Shown here in pieces: positions 1 through 7,743 of a stretch of 44,414 bases of DNA. A program made the translations under genes and the position numbers. This stretch comes from JBAYSY01 sp041675885. Its GTDB lineage: Bacteria; Pseudomonadota; Alphaproteobacteria; Rhodobacterales; Rhodobacteraceae. The notes below the pieces were generated by a model. The model had not been told where the DNA came from. It was given only the letters and a program-made list of their open reading frames with translations, and made no database searches. The stretch's first letter is position 1. Each line of letters starts with the position of its first letter. The stretch lies in assembly GCA_041675885.1 (NCBI GenBank), contig JBAYSY010000026.1:1-44414 (forward strand), read 5' to 3'.

Positions 1-1
1 C

Positions 2-1216
2 GGCGCGGCGGCGCTGGCGGTGCGCCTGGGCCGCGGCCGCGCCGGGCGGGCGCTGGCTTTCGCGGCGGCGCTGGCGGCGGCCGAGGCGCTGCGCGGCCAT
101 GTGTTCACCGGCTTTCCCTGGGCGCTGGTGGGCCATATCTGGATCGGCCAGGCACCGATGCAGGTGGCGGCGCTGGTCGGCGGCTACGGGCTGACGCTGC
201 TGACGCTGCTGGCCGCCGCGCTGGCCGTGGCCGCGCCGCGCGCGGGCAGCGCCGGGGGCGCGGCGATCCTTGCGGCGATGGCCGGGTTCGGGCTGTGGCA
301 ACTCGGCCAGCCGATGCCGGAGCGTCCCGACGCACCCTTGCTGCGCATCGTCCAGCCCAACGCCGCCCAGCATCTGAAATGGGATCACGGGATGCAGGCC
401 GAGTTTTTTGCCCGGCAGCTTGAATTTACCGCCGCCCCGACCCGGCACTATCCTGATCGGGGCCGCCCCGATCTGGTGGTCTGGCCCGAAACCGCCGTGT
501 CCTTCCTGCTCGACTGGCCCGGCGCGGGGCTCGACCATATCGCCGCCGCCGCCGGGGGCGTGCCGGTCGCGCTCGGTATCCAGCGGGTCGAGGGCTGGCA
601 GGGGTTCAACTCGCTTGCCGTGATCGGCGAGGGGTCCGAGGTGCTGGCGGTTTACGACAAGCACCATCTGGTGCCCTTCGGCGAATACATCCCGTTCGGC
701 AATACGATGGCCGACCTGTTCGGCATCACCGCCTTCGCCGCGCAGGAGGGGTTCGGCTATACCCCCGGGCCGGGGCCGGAGTTGATCGACTTCGGCCCGC
801 TGGGCCGGGCGCTGCCGCTGATCTGCTACGAGGTGGTGTTTCCACAGGATATCCGCGCCGCCGAGGAACGCGCCGACTGGCTGCTGAACCTTACCAACGA
901 CGCATGGTTCGGCGATCTGGCCGGGCCGCACCAGCATCTGGCGCAGGCGCGGCTGCGGGCGGTGGAACAGGGGCTGCCGCTGGTGCGCGCGGCCAATACG
1001 GGCGTCTCGGCGGTGATCGACGCGCGCGGGCGGATGCTGGCCGCGCTGCCCCTGAACGAGGCCGGTTTCATGGATGAACGGCTGCCCCCGGCGCTGGCCG
1101 CGCCGCTTTACGCAAGGGCGGGGGAATGGCCGTTCCTGGGGCTTCTTGCCGCAGTCGCGCTTGCCGCCGCCACCCGCCGCCGGATCGCCATTGACCCCGG
1201 CCAAGGCGCATCCTAA
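2..1216 (+). CDS. lnt: Apolipoprotein N-acyltransferase (5' end outside window)
   Basis: Lnt transfers an acyl chain from phospholipid to the N-terminal cysteine of lipoproteins in the inner membrane, the last step of lipoprotein maturation. The reading frame is open to the left edge, so the N-terminal membrane segments are cut off; about 400 residues of a usual 500 or so are present. The visible part starts with hydrophobic helices, followed by the nitrilase-like domain. The expected catalytic triad can be seen: Glu in WPETAVSF (codon at 488), Lys in YDKHHLVPFGEYIPF (codon at 659) and Cys in LICYEVVF (codon at 824). A last membrane helix (LGLLAAVALAAA) lies near the C-terminus. The GTG at 20 is only the first possible start codon inside the window and is unlikely to be the true start. 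metK follows on the same strand. Confidence 0.94.
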   Translation, partial: GAAALAVRLGRGRAGRALAFAAALAAAEALRGHVFTGFPWALVGHIWIGQAPMQVAALVGGYGLTLLTLLAAALAVAAPRAGSAGGAAILAAMAGFGLWQLGQPMPERPDAPLLRIVQPNAAQHLKWDHGMQAEFFARQLEFTAAPTRHYPDRGRPDLVVWPETAVSFLLDWPGAGLDHIAAAAGGVPVALGIQRVEGWQGFNSLAVIGEGSEVLAVYDKHHLVPFGEYIPFGNTMADLFGITAFAAQEGFGYTPGPGPELIDFGPLGRALPLICYEVVFPQDIRAAEERADWLLNLTNDAWFGDLAGPHQHLAQARLRAVEQGLPLVRAANTGVSAVIDARGRMLAALPLNEAGFMDERLPPALAAPLYARAGEWPFLGLLAAVALAAATRRRIAIDPGQGAS

Positions 1217-1230
1217 GAACGACCGTCGAA

Positions 1231-1276
1231 CCGTCACAACGGCTTCCTGGCGTGACGGGGATTTCCCAATGGAGCA
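1231..1276 (+). promoter_or_regulatory. SAM/SAH riboswitch in the metK leader
   Basis: The leader carries the core of the SAM/SAH riboswitch: GTCACAACGGCTTCCTGGC followed by GTGAC, then GGAGCA. Helix P1 can form between 1231-1237 and 1252-1258 (7 bp). The loop segment GCTTC at 1242-1246 can pair with GGAGC at 1271-1275, giving an H-type pseudoknot that hides the metK Shine-Dalgarno GGAG. Ligand binding is therefore expected to reduce metK translation. The minimal form of this class that I recall has about three bases between P1 and GGAG; here there are twelve (1259-1270). The class is known from Rhodobacteraceae metK leaders, which fits the gene that follows. Confidence 0.9.
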
Positions 1277-1283
1277 CTTCATC

Positions 1284-2471
1284 ATGCCGCGCGACAACTA
1301 TGTATTCACCTCCGAATCCGTTTCGGAGGGGCACCCCGACAAGCTGTGCGACCGTATCTCGGATGCCGTCCTCGACGCCTTCCTCGCCGAGGAACCCGAG
1401 GCCCGCGTCGCCTGCGAGACCTTCGCCACCACGAATTGCGTCGTCATCGGCGGCGAGGTCGGCCTGTCCGACCAGAGCAAACTGACCGAATACATGGGCC
1501 GGATCGACCAGATCGCGCGCGACTGCATCCGCGACATCGGCTACGAGCAGGAAAAGTTCCACTGGAACACCTGCCGCGTGCTGAACTTCCTGCACGAGCA
1601 ATCGGCCCATATCGCCCAGGGGGTGGACGGTGATTCGGCCACCGGCAAGGAAGAGGGCGCGGGCGATCAGGGGATCATGTTCGGCTACGCGGTGGACGAG
1701 ACCCCGGAACTGATGCCGGCGCCGATCCTCTACGCCCATGCGATCCTGCGCCGGCTGGCCGAGGCGCGGAAGTCCGGCGCGCTGCCGATGCTGGGGCCGG
1801 ATGCGAAAAGCCAGCTTTCCATCCGCTACGAGGGCGGGCGCCCGGTCGAGGTGACGCAGCTTGTCCTCTCGCACCAGCATCTGGACCCGACGCTGACCAG
1901 CGAGGACGTGAAGGCGATCATCCGTCCGCATATCGAGGCGGTCCTGCCCGAGGGCTGGATCAACGGCGGCACCGAATGGTGGGTGAACCCGACCGGGAAA
2001 TTCGTGATCGGCGGGCCGGACGGCGATGCGGGGCTGACCGGGCGCAAGATCATCGTCGATACCTACGGCGGTGCGGCCCCGCACGGCGGCGGCGCATTCT
2101 CGGGCAAAGATCCGACCAAGGTGGACCGCTCGGCCGCCTATGCCGCGCGCTATCTGGCGAAGAACGTGGTGGCGGCCGGGCTGGCGCGGCGCTGCACCTT
2201 GCAGCTTTCCTATGCGATCGGCGTGGCGCGGCCCCTGTCGATCTATGTCGATACCCACGGCACCGGCACGGTGGACGAGGCCGCGATCGAACGCGCGGTG
2301 GATGGTGTGATGGACCTGACGCCGCGCGGCATCCGCGAACATCTGGGCCTCAACCGCCCGATCTACCAGCGCACGGCGGCCTACGGCCATTTCGGCCGCG
2401 CCCCCGAGTCCGACGGCGGCTTCTCGTGGGAGCGTACCGACCTCACCGAGGCGTTGAAACAGGCGGTGTAA
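1284..2471 (+). CDS. metK: S-adenosylmethionine synthetase
   Basis: MetK makes S-adenosylmethionine from methionine and ATP in the cytoplasm. The product is 395 residues, normal for the family. It begins MPRDNYVFTSESVSEGHPDK, containing the GHPDK ATP-binding signature, and has the later glycine-rich GGGAFSGKDPTKVDRSAAY block with the conserved lysines and Asp. I chose the ATG at 1284 because GGAG at 1271-1274 lies nine bases upstream and is the sequence held in the riboswitch pseudoknot. The ATG at 1269 overlaps that Shine-Dalgarno and is unlikely. trmB follows after eight bases and may be cotranscribed. Confidence 0.98.
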   Translation: MPRDNYVFTSESVSEGHPDKLCDRISDAVLDAFLAEEPEARVACETFATTNCVVIGGEVGLSDQSKLTEYMGRIDQIARDCIRDIGYEQEKFHWNTCRVLNFLHEQSAHIAQGVDGDSATGKEEGAGDQGIMFGYAVDETPELMPAPILYAHAILRRLAEARKSGALPMLGPDAKSQLSIRYEGGRPVEVTQLVLSHQHLDPTLTSEDVKAIIRPHIEAVLPEGWINGGTEWWVNPTGKFVIGGPDGDAGLTGRKIIVDTYGGAAPHGGGAFSGKDPTKVDRSAAYAARYLAKNVVAAGLARRCTLQLSYAIGVARPLSIYVDTHGTGTVDEAAIERAVDGVMDLTPRGIREHLGLNRPIYQRTAAYGHFGRAPESDGGFSWERTDLTEALKQAV

Positions 2472-2479
2472 CAGGGACG

Positions 2480-3205
2480 ATGACGGGCGGCGACAACAGT
2501 GAGGGCGAGGGCTGGCGCAACTTCTACGGCCGCCGCAGCGGCAAGACGCTGAAGCCCAGCCAGCGGGCGTATCTGGCCGAAGACCTCGGCCCGCTGGTCC
2601 CGAAGGGGGTGCGGCGCGAGGAGAATCCCGGCCGCGACCCCATCGACCCGGCGGCGATCTTCGGCGATGCCCGCCCCGTCTGGCTGGAGATCGGCTTCGG
2701 CGGCGGCGAGCATCTGGTGCATATGGCCGCGCGCTACCCCGATGTGGGCATCATCGGCTGCGAGCCCTTCATCAACGGCGTGGCGATGCTGCTGGGAAAG
2801 ATCCGCCGGGCCGGGGTGACGAACCTTGCGATCTGGCCGGGCGACGTGCGGGAACTGTTCGACGTGCTGCCCGGGGCGAGCATCGCGAAGGCGTTCCTCA
2901 ACTACCCCGACCCGTGGCCCAAGCGCCGCCACCACCGGCGGCGCTTCGTCACGCCGCAGTACCTGATCCCGCTCGCCCGGGTCATGGCGCCGGGGGCCGG
3001 GTTGCGGGTGGCGACCGACATTCCCGATTACGTGCGCCAGACGCTGGGGGAAGTGCCGAAGGCCGGGTTCGACTGCCTGACCCCGGCGCCCGGCGATTGG
3101 GCCGAACCGTGGGAGGACTGGCCCTCGACCCGCTACGAGCAGAAGGCCCTGCGCGAGGGGCGCCGCCCGCATTACCTGACCTTCCGGCGTCGGGCCGGGG
3201 CGTAG
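2480..3205 (+). CDS. trmB: tRNA (guanine-N7)-methyltransferase
   Basis: TrmB methylates N7 of G46 in the variable loop of tRNAs, using the SAM made by the upstream gene product. The 241-residue protein has the SAM-binding motif WLEIGFGGGEHLVHMA and the family signature FLNYPDPWPKRRHHRRR, then a C-terminal TRYEQKALREGR segment typical of TrmB. The ATG at 2480 follows AGGGA at a suitable distance and lies just after the metK stop. The N-terminal 50 residues are basic and variable, as is common in alphaproteobacterial TrmB. Pairing of metK with a SAM-dependent tRNA methyltransferase suggests one transcription unit. Confidence 0.96.
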   Translation: MTGGDNSEGEGWRNFYGRRSGKTLKPSQRAYLAEDLGPLVPKGVRREENPGRDPIDPAAIFGDARPVWLEIGFGGGEHLVHMAARYPDVGIIGCEPFINGVAMLLGKIRRAGVTNLAIWPGDVRELFDVLPGASIAKAFLNYPDPWPKRRHHRRRFVTPQYLIPLARVMAPGAGLRVATDIPDYVRQTLGEVPKAGFDCLTPAPGDWAEPWEDWPSTRYEQKALREGRRPHYLTFRRRAGA

Positions 3206-3267
3206 CGGGGGGCGGTCGCGGGGTGGTGGGCAGATTGCCCACCGCTCCACTGCCCACCATCTCCCGT

Positions 3268-3348
3268 CACAACAGAGGACAGCGGCCGCCCATCCGGCGG
3301 TCGGCCGCTGCCCGGCGGCGCGTGCCGCGCCTTGATTCCGGGCAAAAA
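3268..3348 (+). repeat. Dispersed palindromic repeat, copy A
   Basis: First copy of a repeat family seen six times in this window. It starts with CACAACAGAGGACAGCGGCC, has a GC hairpin (AGCGGCC 3281-3287 with GGCCGCT 3303-3309), and then a second structure with outer arms GCCCGG 3310-3315 and CCGGGC 3338-3343 enclosing GGCGCG/CGCGCC. It ends CTTGATTCCGGGCAAAAA. It sits between the convergent ends of trmB and the minus-strand lipoprotein gene. A role in 3'-end formation or mRNA stability is only inferred from the position. Confidence 0.8.
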
Positions 3349-3409
3349 TCGCGCTCCGGCCTCCCCGCCCTTTACCGACCGACACGCAAGGCGGATACCG
3401 CCAATTGCC

Positions 3410-4045
3410 CTACCGGGCCACCATCATCCGCGCGTCGAGGGCCGCCGCATCCTCGCGCGCGCGCTGGGCCAGCAGGACAAGGTTGTTGTCGGGCCGGTCA
3501 GAACGCAGCTCCTCGGTCTGGACGCCGGGCAGCCGGGCAAAGCCTTCCATCACCCGCCTGGGAAAGAAGCTGCGCGGCACGGTGTCGAAGCCAAGTTGTT
3601 GCAGGATGTCCGAGGTGCTGCTGGCGCAATGCGCCTTGGGCACCGCCCCGTAGTCGAGCGCGAGGCGCAGTGCGCGCTCCGCCACTTCGGGCGGCACCAC
3701 CAGCGTCTGCACCACGGTGCGGTAGGTGACGCGCGTGTGGAATTCGCGGTAGCGCTGTTCGACCAGCGGGGTGATGCCGAAATGCACGTCGTTCCGTTCG
3801 GGTGCCCAGGGATGATACCAGGTGCCCGCCGGATCGAACACCACCCGCTGCGAGGCGTCGATCATCAGGGCCGAATGGGCGCCGCTGTCGGAGGAATTGC
3901 TGATGACGGTGAAGAGCGTGATGCTGGCCGGGCCGTCATGGCTGTAACGCGCCCGCGTCACGTCCTCATCAGGTGCCCAGACGGGTTCGGCCCCGCAGGC
4001 GGCAAGCATCAGCGCGGCAACAAGGCCGAAGAACAGACGCAACAT
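3410..4045 (-). CDS. Lipoprotein of unknown function, possibly papain/NlpC-like fold
   Basis: A 211-residue protein with a clear lipoprotein signal (MLRLFFGLVAALMLAACG; acylated Cys17). I do not recognise a named family. Two segments resemble permuted NlpC/P60-type (YiiX-like) enzymes: a His in DSGAHSALMID (His57) followed by VVFDPAGTW, and much later a Cys in KAHCASSTSDILQQLGF (Cys140). In that permuted fold the His precedes the Cys, so a peptidase or amidase acting in the cell envelope is possible but unproven. The gene starts 12 bases after the ctaH stop on the same strand, so the two are probably cotranscribed. Confidence 0.8.
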   Translation of the reverse strand: MLRLFFGLVAALMLAACGAEPVWAPDEDVTRARYSHDGPASITLFTVISNSSDSGAHSALMIDASQRVVFDPAGTWYHPWAPERNDVHFGITPLVEQRYREFHTRVTYRTVVQTLVVPPEVAERALRLALDYGAVPKAHCASSTSDILQQLGFDTVPRSFFPRRVMEGFARLPGVQTEELRSDRPDNNLVLLAQRAREDAAALDARMMVAR

Positions 4046-4057
4046 TCCGTCCGGTTG

Positions 4058-4192
4058 TCAGCTGTTGACCAGTGCGACGAAAACCAGGGTGGCGAGGCTG
4101 ATTCCCGCACCCCAGCCCAGCAAGCGGAGAAAACCCCAGAAGGTCTTTTCCTGTTCACGGATATCCATGCTGCCATGTTCGTGCTCGGCCAT
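4058..4192 (-). CDS. ctaH: aa3-type cytochrome c oxidase subunit IV (44 aa)
   Basis: A very small gene encoding MAEHEHGSMDIREQEKTFWG and then one hydrophobic helix ending LVFVALVNS. The HGSMDIREQEKTF segment, followed by a single transmembrane helix, is the hallmark of the bacterial aa3 oxidase subunit IV family, as in Paracoccus. The protein is a one-helix accessory subunit of the haem-copper terminal oxidase in the inner membrane. The start is supported by GGGAG and GAGAG just upstream. No other oxidase genes are in the window, so the subunit is encoded apart from the catalytic subunits. Confidence 0.9.
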   Translation of the reverse strand: MAEHEHGSMDIREQEKTFWGFLRLLGWGAGISLATLVFVALVNS

Positions 4193-4222
4193 CTCTCGCT
4201 CCCGCGTTGTTCGCTATCCGGA

Positions 4223-4251
4223 GCCATAGCCGATTCATCCCCGCCTGTCAC
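4223..4251 (-). promoter_or_regulatory. Candidate promoter of ctaH and the lipoprotein gene
   Basis: On the minus strand GTGACA (4246-4251) and TATGGC (4223-4228) are separated by 17 bases and lie about 30 bp before the ctaH start. They resemble a weak sigma-70 -35/-10 pair. This is pattern matching only. Confidence 0.4.
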
Positions 4252-4294
4252 GACCCTGTGGATGCGGGGGGCGAACGCCGGTTGCGCACCCCCT

Positions 4295-4366
4295 TGCCCG
4301 GAATCAAGGCGCGGCACGCGCCGCCGGGCAGCGGCCGACCGCCCGCACGGGCGGCCGCTATTGCGA
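4295..4366 (-). repeat. Dispersed palindromic repeat, copy B
   Basis: Inverted copy of the repeat described at 3268-3348. It reads TTGCCCGGAATCAAGGCGCG, then GCCGCCGGGCAGCGGCCG, then the second arm CGGGCGGCCGCT. After that it departs from the other copies: the usual CCCTCTGTTGCGC end is replaced by ATTGCGACG. It lies upstream of ctaH and downstream of the aminotransferase gene. Together with copy C it fills most of the 344-bp stretch 4193-4536, which has no credible gene. Confidence 0.78.
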
Positions 4367-4426
4367 CGTTGCGGCACGCGCTGAGCGACGGGTCACCTGC
4401 ACCATAAACTGCCAGACCACAATCGT

Positions 4427-4526
4427 AGCAGCGGCCACCCGCGGTCGGCCGCTGCCCTCTGTTGCGCCAGTACGGCAAAAATGCGGGGCTACCCCCCGCA
4501 GGACGGGCGATGCCGCCCGCCCCCTC
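4427..4526 (-). repeat. Dispersed repeat, copy C, with extra 3' module
   Basis: Partial copy with only the hairpin half, AGCAGCGGCC...CGGTCGGCCGCTGCCCTCTG (4427-4461). It lacks the CTTGATTCCGGGC half. It is followed by a second block, GCGGGGCTACCCCCCGCAGG plus ACGGGCGATGCCGCCCGCC (4483-4521), which itself forms two short hairpins. The same combination recurs at 38797-38890, so it looks like a second form of the repeat. It sits directly behind the stop codon of the minus-strand aminotransferase gene. Confidence 0.68.
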
Positions 4527-4536
4527 CGGCGCCGGT

Positions 4537-5883
4537 TCAGCGTGTCTTGGCCACCGTCTCGATCGCCCGGCCCACCGCGTCGAACATCTCGTCGATCTGT
4601 TCGTCGGTGATGATCAGCGGCGGGCAGAAGCACAGCGAATCGCCCACGGCGCGGGTGATGACGCCCTCGGCCTCGCAGGCCGAGGCGACGGCCACCCCCG
4701 CATCGCCCGGCTTGTCCCAGCCGTGGAGTTCAAGCGCGCCAAGCAGCCCGACCCCCCGCGTCGAATGGGCCAGCGGATGGGCCGCCAGCCCCTGTAGCCG
4801 CTCATGGAACCGCACCGAGCGCGCCGCCGCCCAGCCCACCAGATCGCGCTCTTCGATGATCTTCAGGTTCTCCAGCCCGACCGCCGTCGCCACCGGATGA
4901 CCCGAGGCGGTGAAGCCGTGGCCGAAAATCCCCAGCCGGTCCGATTCGTCGGCGATCGGCTGGTAGAAGCGGTCGTTCATCAGGATCGCCGACAACGGGA
5001 TATAGGAGGACGAGATCTGCTTCGACAGCACCAGAACATCGGGCTCGATGCCGAAGGTCTCGCAGGCGAACATCTTTCCGGTGCGGCCGAAACCGCAGAT
5101 CACCTCGTCCGCGACCAGAAGGATGTCATGCTTGCGCAGGATCTTCTGCACCCCTTCCCAATAGCCCGCGGACGGCATCAGCACGCCACCGGCGCCCATC
5201 ACCGGCTCGCCCCAGAAGGCGGCGATGGTCTCGGGGCCTTCGCGCGCGATCAGGTCTTCGAGATCCTGCAACATCCGGGCGGTGAATTCGGCCTCGGTCT
5301 CGCCGTCCTGCCCGTAATGGATGTAGGACGGGCAGGAGGTATGGATCATCCGGTCGAGCGGCAGGTCGAAACTGTCGTGAAAGCGGGTGATGCCGGTGAT
5401 CGAACCGGCGGCGATGGTCACGCCGTGATAGCCCTTTTCGCGGCCGATGATCTTTTTCCTGTCCTTCTGGCCAAGCGCGTTCGACCGATACCAGAGCAGC
5501 TTTGCCACGAGGTCGTTGGCCTCGGACCCCGATGAGGTGAAATGCACCTTGGACATCGGCACCGGGGCGATGCGGATCAGCGCCTCGGCCAGATCGACCG
5601 AAGGCCCGTGGGTGCGGAAACCGAAGATGTGGTAGTAGGGCAGCTTTTCCATCTGCGCGGTGGCGGCGGCCACAAGGCGTTTTTCGCCGAAGCCGAGCGC
5701 GACCGACCACAGCCCGGCCAGCCCCTCGATATAGCGCTTGCCGTTGTTGTCGGTGACATAGATGCCTTCGCCCCGCTCCATCACCACGCCGCCGGTTTCT
5801 TCGTAGCGGCGCAGGTTGACGGCGGCATGCATCTGATAGGCGATGTCGCGGGCTTCGACAGAGTTCGGCATCATCTTGTTCAT
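4537..5883 (-). CDS. Class III PLP-dependent aminotransferase
   Basis: A 448-residue omega-type (class III) aminotransferase. Such enzymes move an amino group from an amine or omega-amino acid to a keto acid, often pyruvate. Visible motifs are the phosphate-binding FTSSGSEANDL (residues 115-125), GYHG near 151-154, the PLP-ring Asp in LLVADEVICGFGRTG (Asp259) and the Schiff-base lysine in LSKQISSSYIPLS (Lys288). The length is normal. The true substrate cannot be told from sequence; beta-alanine, GABA or taurine are possibilities. It lies 121 bp behind btuD on the same strand and could be read from the B12 operon, but no functional link is evident. Confidence 0.93.
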   Translation of the reverse strand: MNKMMPNSVEARDIAYQMHAAVNLRRYEETGGVVMERGEGIYVTDNNGKRYIEGLAGLWSVALGFGEKRLVAAATAQMEKLPYYHIFGFRTHGPSVDLAEALIRIAPVPMSKVHFTSSGSEANDLVAKLLWYRSNALGQKDRKKIIGREKGYHGVTIAAGSITGITRFHDSFDLPLDRMIHTSCPSYIHYGQDGETEAEFTARMLQDLEDLIAREGPETIAAFWGEPVMGAGGVLMPSAGYWEGVQKILRKHDILLVADEVICGFGRTGKMFACETFGIEPDVLVLSKQISSSYIPLSAILMNDRFYQPIADESDRLGIFGHGFTASGHPVATAVGLENLKIIEERDLVGWAAARSVRFHERLQGLAAHPLAHSTRGVGLLGALELHGWDKPGDAGVAVASACEAEGVITRAVGDSLCFCPPLIITDEQIDEMFDAVGRAIETVAKTR

Positions 5884-6004
5884 GGCGGGCTCCTTGCGGG
5901 GTTCGGGCGACGGCTCGTGGTCCGGTGCGGCTGTTCAGACATCATACGATGCCCAAGTTCGCGGGCGCCGTCCAGCCCGGGCGGGCGGCGACGGCGGGTC
6001 GGGG

Positions 6005-6760
6005 TCAAAGCATGTCGAGCGGCTGGAACACCGGCCCGTCCCCGGTCTCGGCGAAATGGGCGCGGATGCCGAAGGTGCGGGCAAGATTCCCGGGCGTCAG
6101 CACCTCGGCGGGCGCGCCGTCCGCCACCAGCCGCCCGCCGTCCAGAAGCACCAGCCGGGTGCAATGCCGCACCGCCAGCCCGAGATCGTGGAGCGAGGCC
6201 ACCACCGCGCCGCCCGCCGCCGCATGGGCGGCAAAAACCCGCATGGTGGCGATCTGCGCGGCGGGGTCGAGGCCTGCCGTGGGCTCGTCGGCCAGCAGCA
6301 GGGGGGCCTCCTGCGCCAGCACCCGGGCGATCAGGGCGCGGGCCTGCTCGCCCCCTGAAAGCTCGGTGGTCGGGCGGTGGCGGAACGTCTCCAGCCCCAT
6401 GCGGGAAATGGCACGGTCCACCGCTTCACGGTCGGCCCCTGACAGCCCCCGCGCGGCGCCGGGATAGGGGACGCGGCCCAGCGCCACCAGCGCTTCGACC
6501 GACAAGGGCCAGGCGATTTCGCGCGACTGCGGCAGGAAGGCGGCGGCGCGGGCGCGTTCCCGCCCCGGCAGGGCGGCCAGGCTGGAGCGACCCGTGAACG
6601 GCAACAGCCCCAAAGCCGCGCGCAGAAGCGTGGTCTTGCCCGCGCCGTTGGGGCCGAGGAGGCCGACGAACTCGCCCGGCTGAACGGTCAGGTCGATGCC
6701 CCCGACCACCGGCTGCCCGGCGCGGCTGACGGTGAGGTTCTCGACCGAGAGCAGCGTCAC
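6005..6760 (-). CDS. btuD: Vitamin B12 ABC transporter, ATPase
   Basis: Cytoplasmic ATPase that powers cobalamin import through BtuC. The 251-residue protein has the Walker A motif GPNGAGKTT (residues 36-44), the Q-loop FLPQSREIAWP, the signature LSGGEQARAL, Walker B LLLADEPTAGLDP and the H-loop ASLHDLGLA. I chose the GTG at 6760, which overlaps the btuC stop (GTGA) and gives the start V/M-TLLSVENLTV. The sequence alone would also fit an iron-siderophore ATPase; the cobalamin riboswitch in front of the operon decides for B12. Confidence 0.92.
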   Translation of the reverse strand: MTLLSVENLTVSRAGQPVVGGIDLTVQPGEFVGLLGPNGAGKTTLLRAALGLLPFTGRSSLAALPGRERARAAAFLPQSREIAWPLSVEALVALGRVPYPGAARGLSGADREAVDRAISRMGLETFRHRPTTELSGGEQARALIARVLAQEAPLLLADEPTAGLDPAAQIATMRVFAAHAAAGGAVVASLHDLGLAVRHCTRLVLLDGGRLVADGAPAEVLTPGNLARTFGIRAHFAETGDGPVFQPLDML

Positions 6761-7743
6761 AGCCCCGCCCTCCGCGTCTTCCAGATCAGGTGCAGGAACA
6801 GGGGTGCGCCGACGATGGCGGTCAGCACGCCGAGCTTGAGGTCGCGCTCGGGCGCGATCAGCCGCACGGCGATGTCGGCGGCCAGCAGCATCGCCGCGCC
6901 CCCCAGCGCCGAGGCGGGCAGCAGCCGCGAGGGTTGCGCGCCGACCCACGGCCGCAGGATATGCGGCACCACGAGGCCGACGAAGCCGATCGCCCCGGCG
7001 ACCGCCGTGGCCGCCCCCACCAGCGCCGCGGTGCCGATCACCAGCAAAAGCCGCAGCCGGGTCAGGGCGATCCCCATCGAGGCCGCCGCATCCTCGCCCA
7101 GCGTCATTGCGTCGAGCCCCCGGCGGGTAAGCCACAGCGCCGCCGCCCCCGCCAGCATGAAGGGTGCGGCCGCGCGGACGTGATCCATCGAGCGGTCGGT
7201 GAGCGAGCCCATCATCCAGAACACGATCTCGTTGGCCGCGAACGGGTTGGGCGAGAGGTTCAGCACCAGCGAGATGAGCGCCCCGGCCAGCGCCGATATG
7301 GCGATGCCGGCAAGGATCAGCACCAGCGACGATCCGCGCGGCCCGGCGAGCAGCAGGATCAGCACGACCGAGATTACCGCGCCGGTCAACGCGGCGGCAG
7401 GCAGCGCCAGCGCGAAACCGGCGGCAAAGCCCGTTTGCAACGCGAGCACCGCACCGAGGGCGGCCGAGGCCGAGGTGCCGATCAGCCCGGGTTCCGCCAG
7501 CGGGTTGCGCAGGAAGCCCTGCAACGCCGCGCCCGCAAGTCCGAGCGAGGCGCCGACCATGACGCCCAGAAGCGCCCGGGGCAGCCGGATTTCGCGCATC
7601 ACCAGCACCACGGCCTCGCCCTCGCCCCGGATCAGCGCGGCGAGGCTTTCACCCACGCCGATGGCGGCGGGGCCGATCAGCAGCGAGGCGGCGAACAGCG
7701 CCGCGACCAGCGCCACGAGGCCGGGGATCAGCCAATGGTTCAT
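6757..7743 (-). CDS. btuC: Vitamin B12 ABC transporter, permease (FecCD family)
   Basis: Inner-membrane permease of 328 residues, made of about ten hydrophobic helices, of the FecCD family. Typical family segments are IRLPRALLGVMVGASLGLAG, GFLRNPLAEPGLIGTSASA and IGFVGLVVPHILR. It would form a dimer through which cobalamin, delivered by BtuF, enters the cytoplasm. The ATG at 7743 overlaps the btuF stop (ATGA), so translational coupling is likely. A longer frame exists upstream of this ATG but would run into btuF and is rejected. Confidence 0.93.
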   Translation of the reverse strand: MNHWLIPGLVALVAALFAASLLIGPAAIGVGESLAALIRGEGEAVVLVMREIRLPRALLGVMVGASLGLAGAALQGFLRNPLAEPGLIGTSASAALGAVLALQTGFAAGFALALPAAALTGAVISVVLILLLAGPRGSSLVLILAGIAISALAGALISLVLNLSPNPFAANEIVFWMMGSLTDRSMDHVRAAAPFMLAGAAALWLTRRGLDAMTLGEDAAASMGIALTRLRLLLVIGTAALVGAATAVAGAIGFVGLVVPHILRPWVGAQPSRLLPASALGGAAMLLAADIAVRLIAPERDLKLGVLTAIVGAPLFLHLIWKTRRAGL

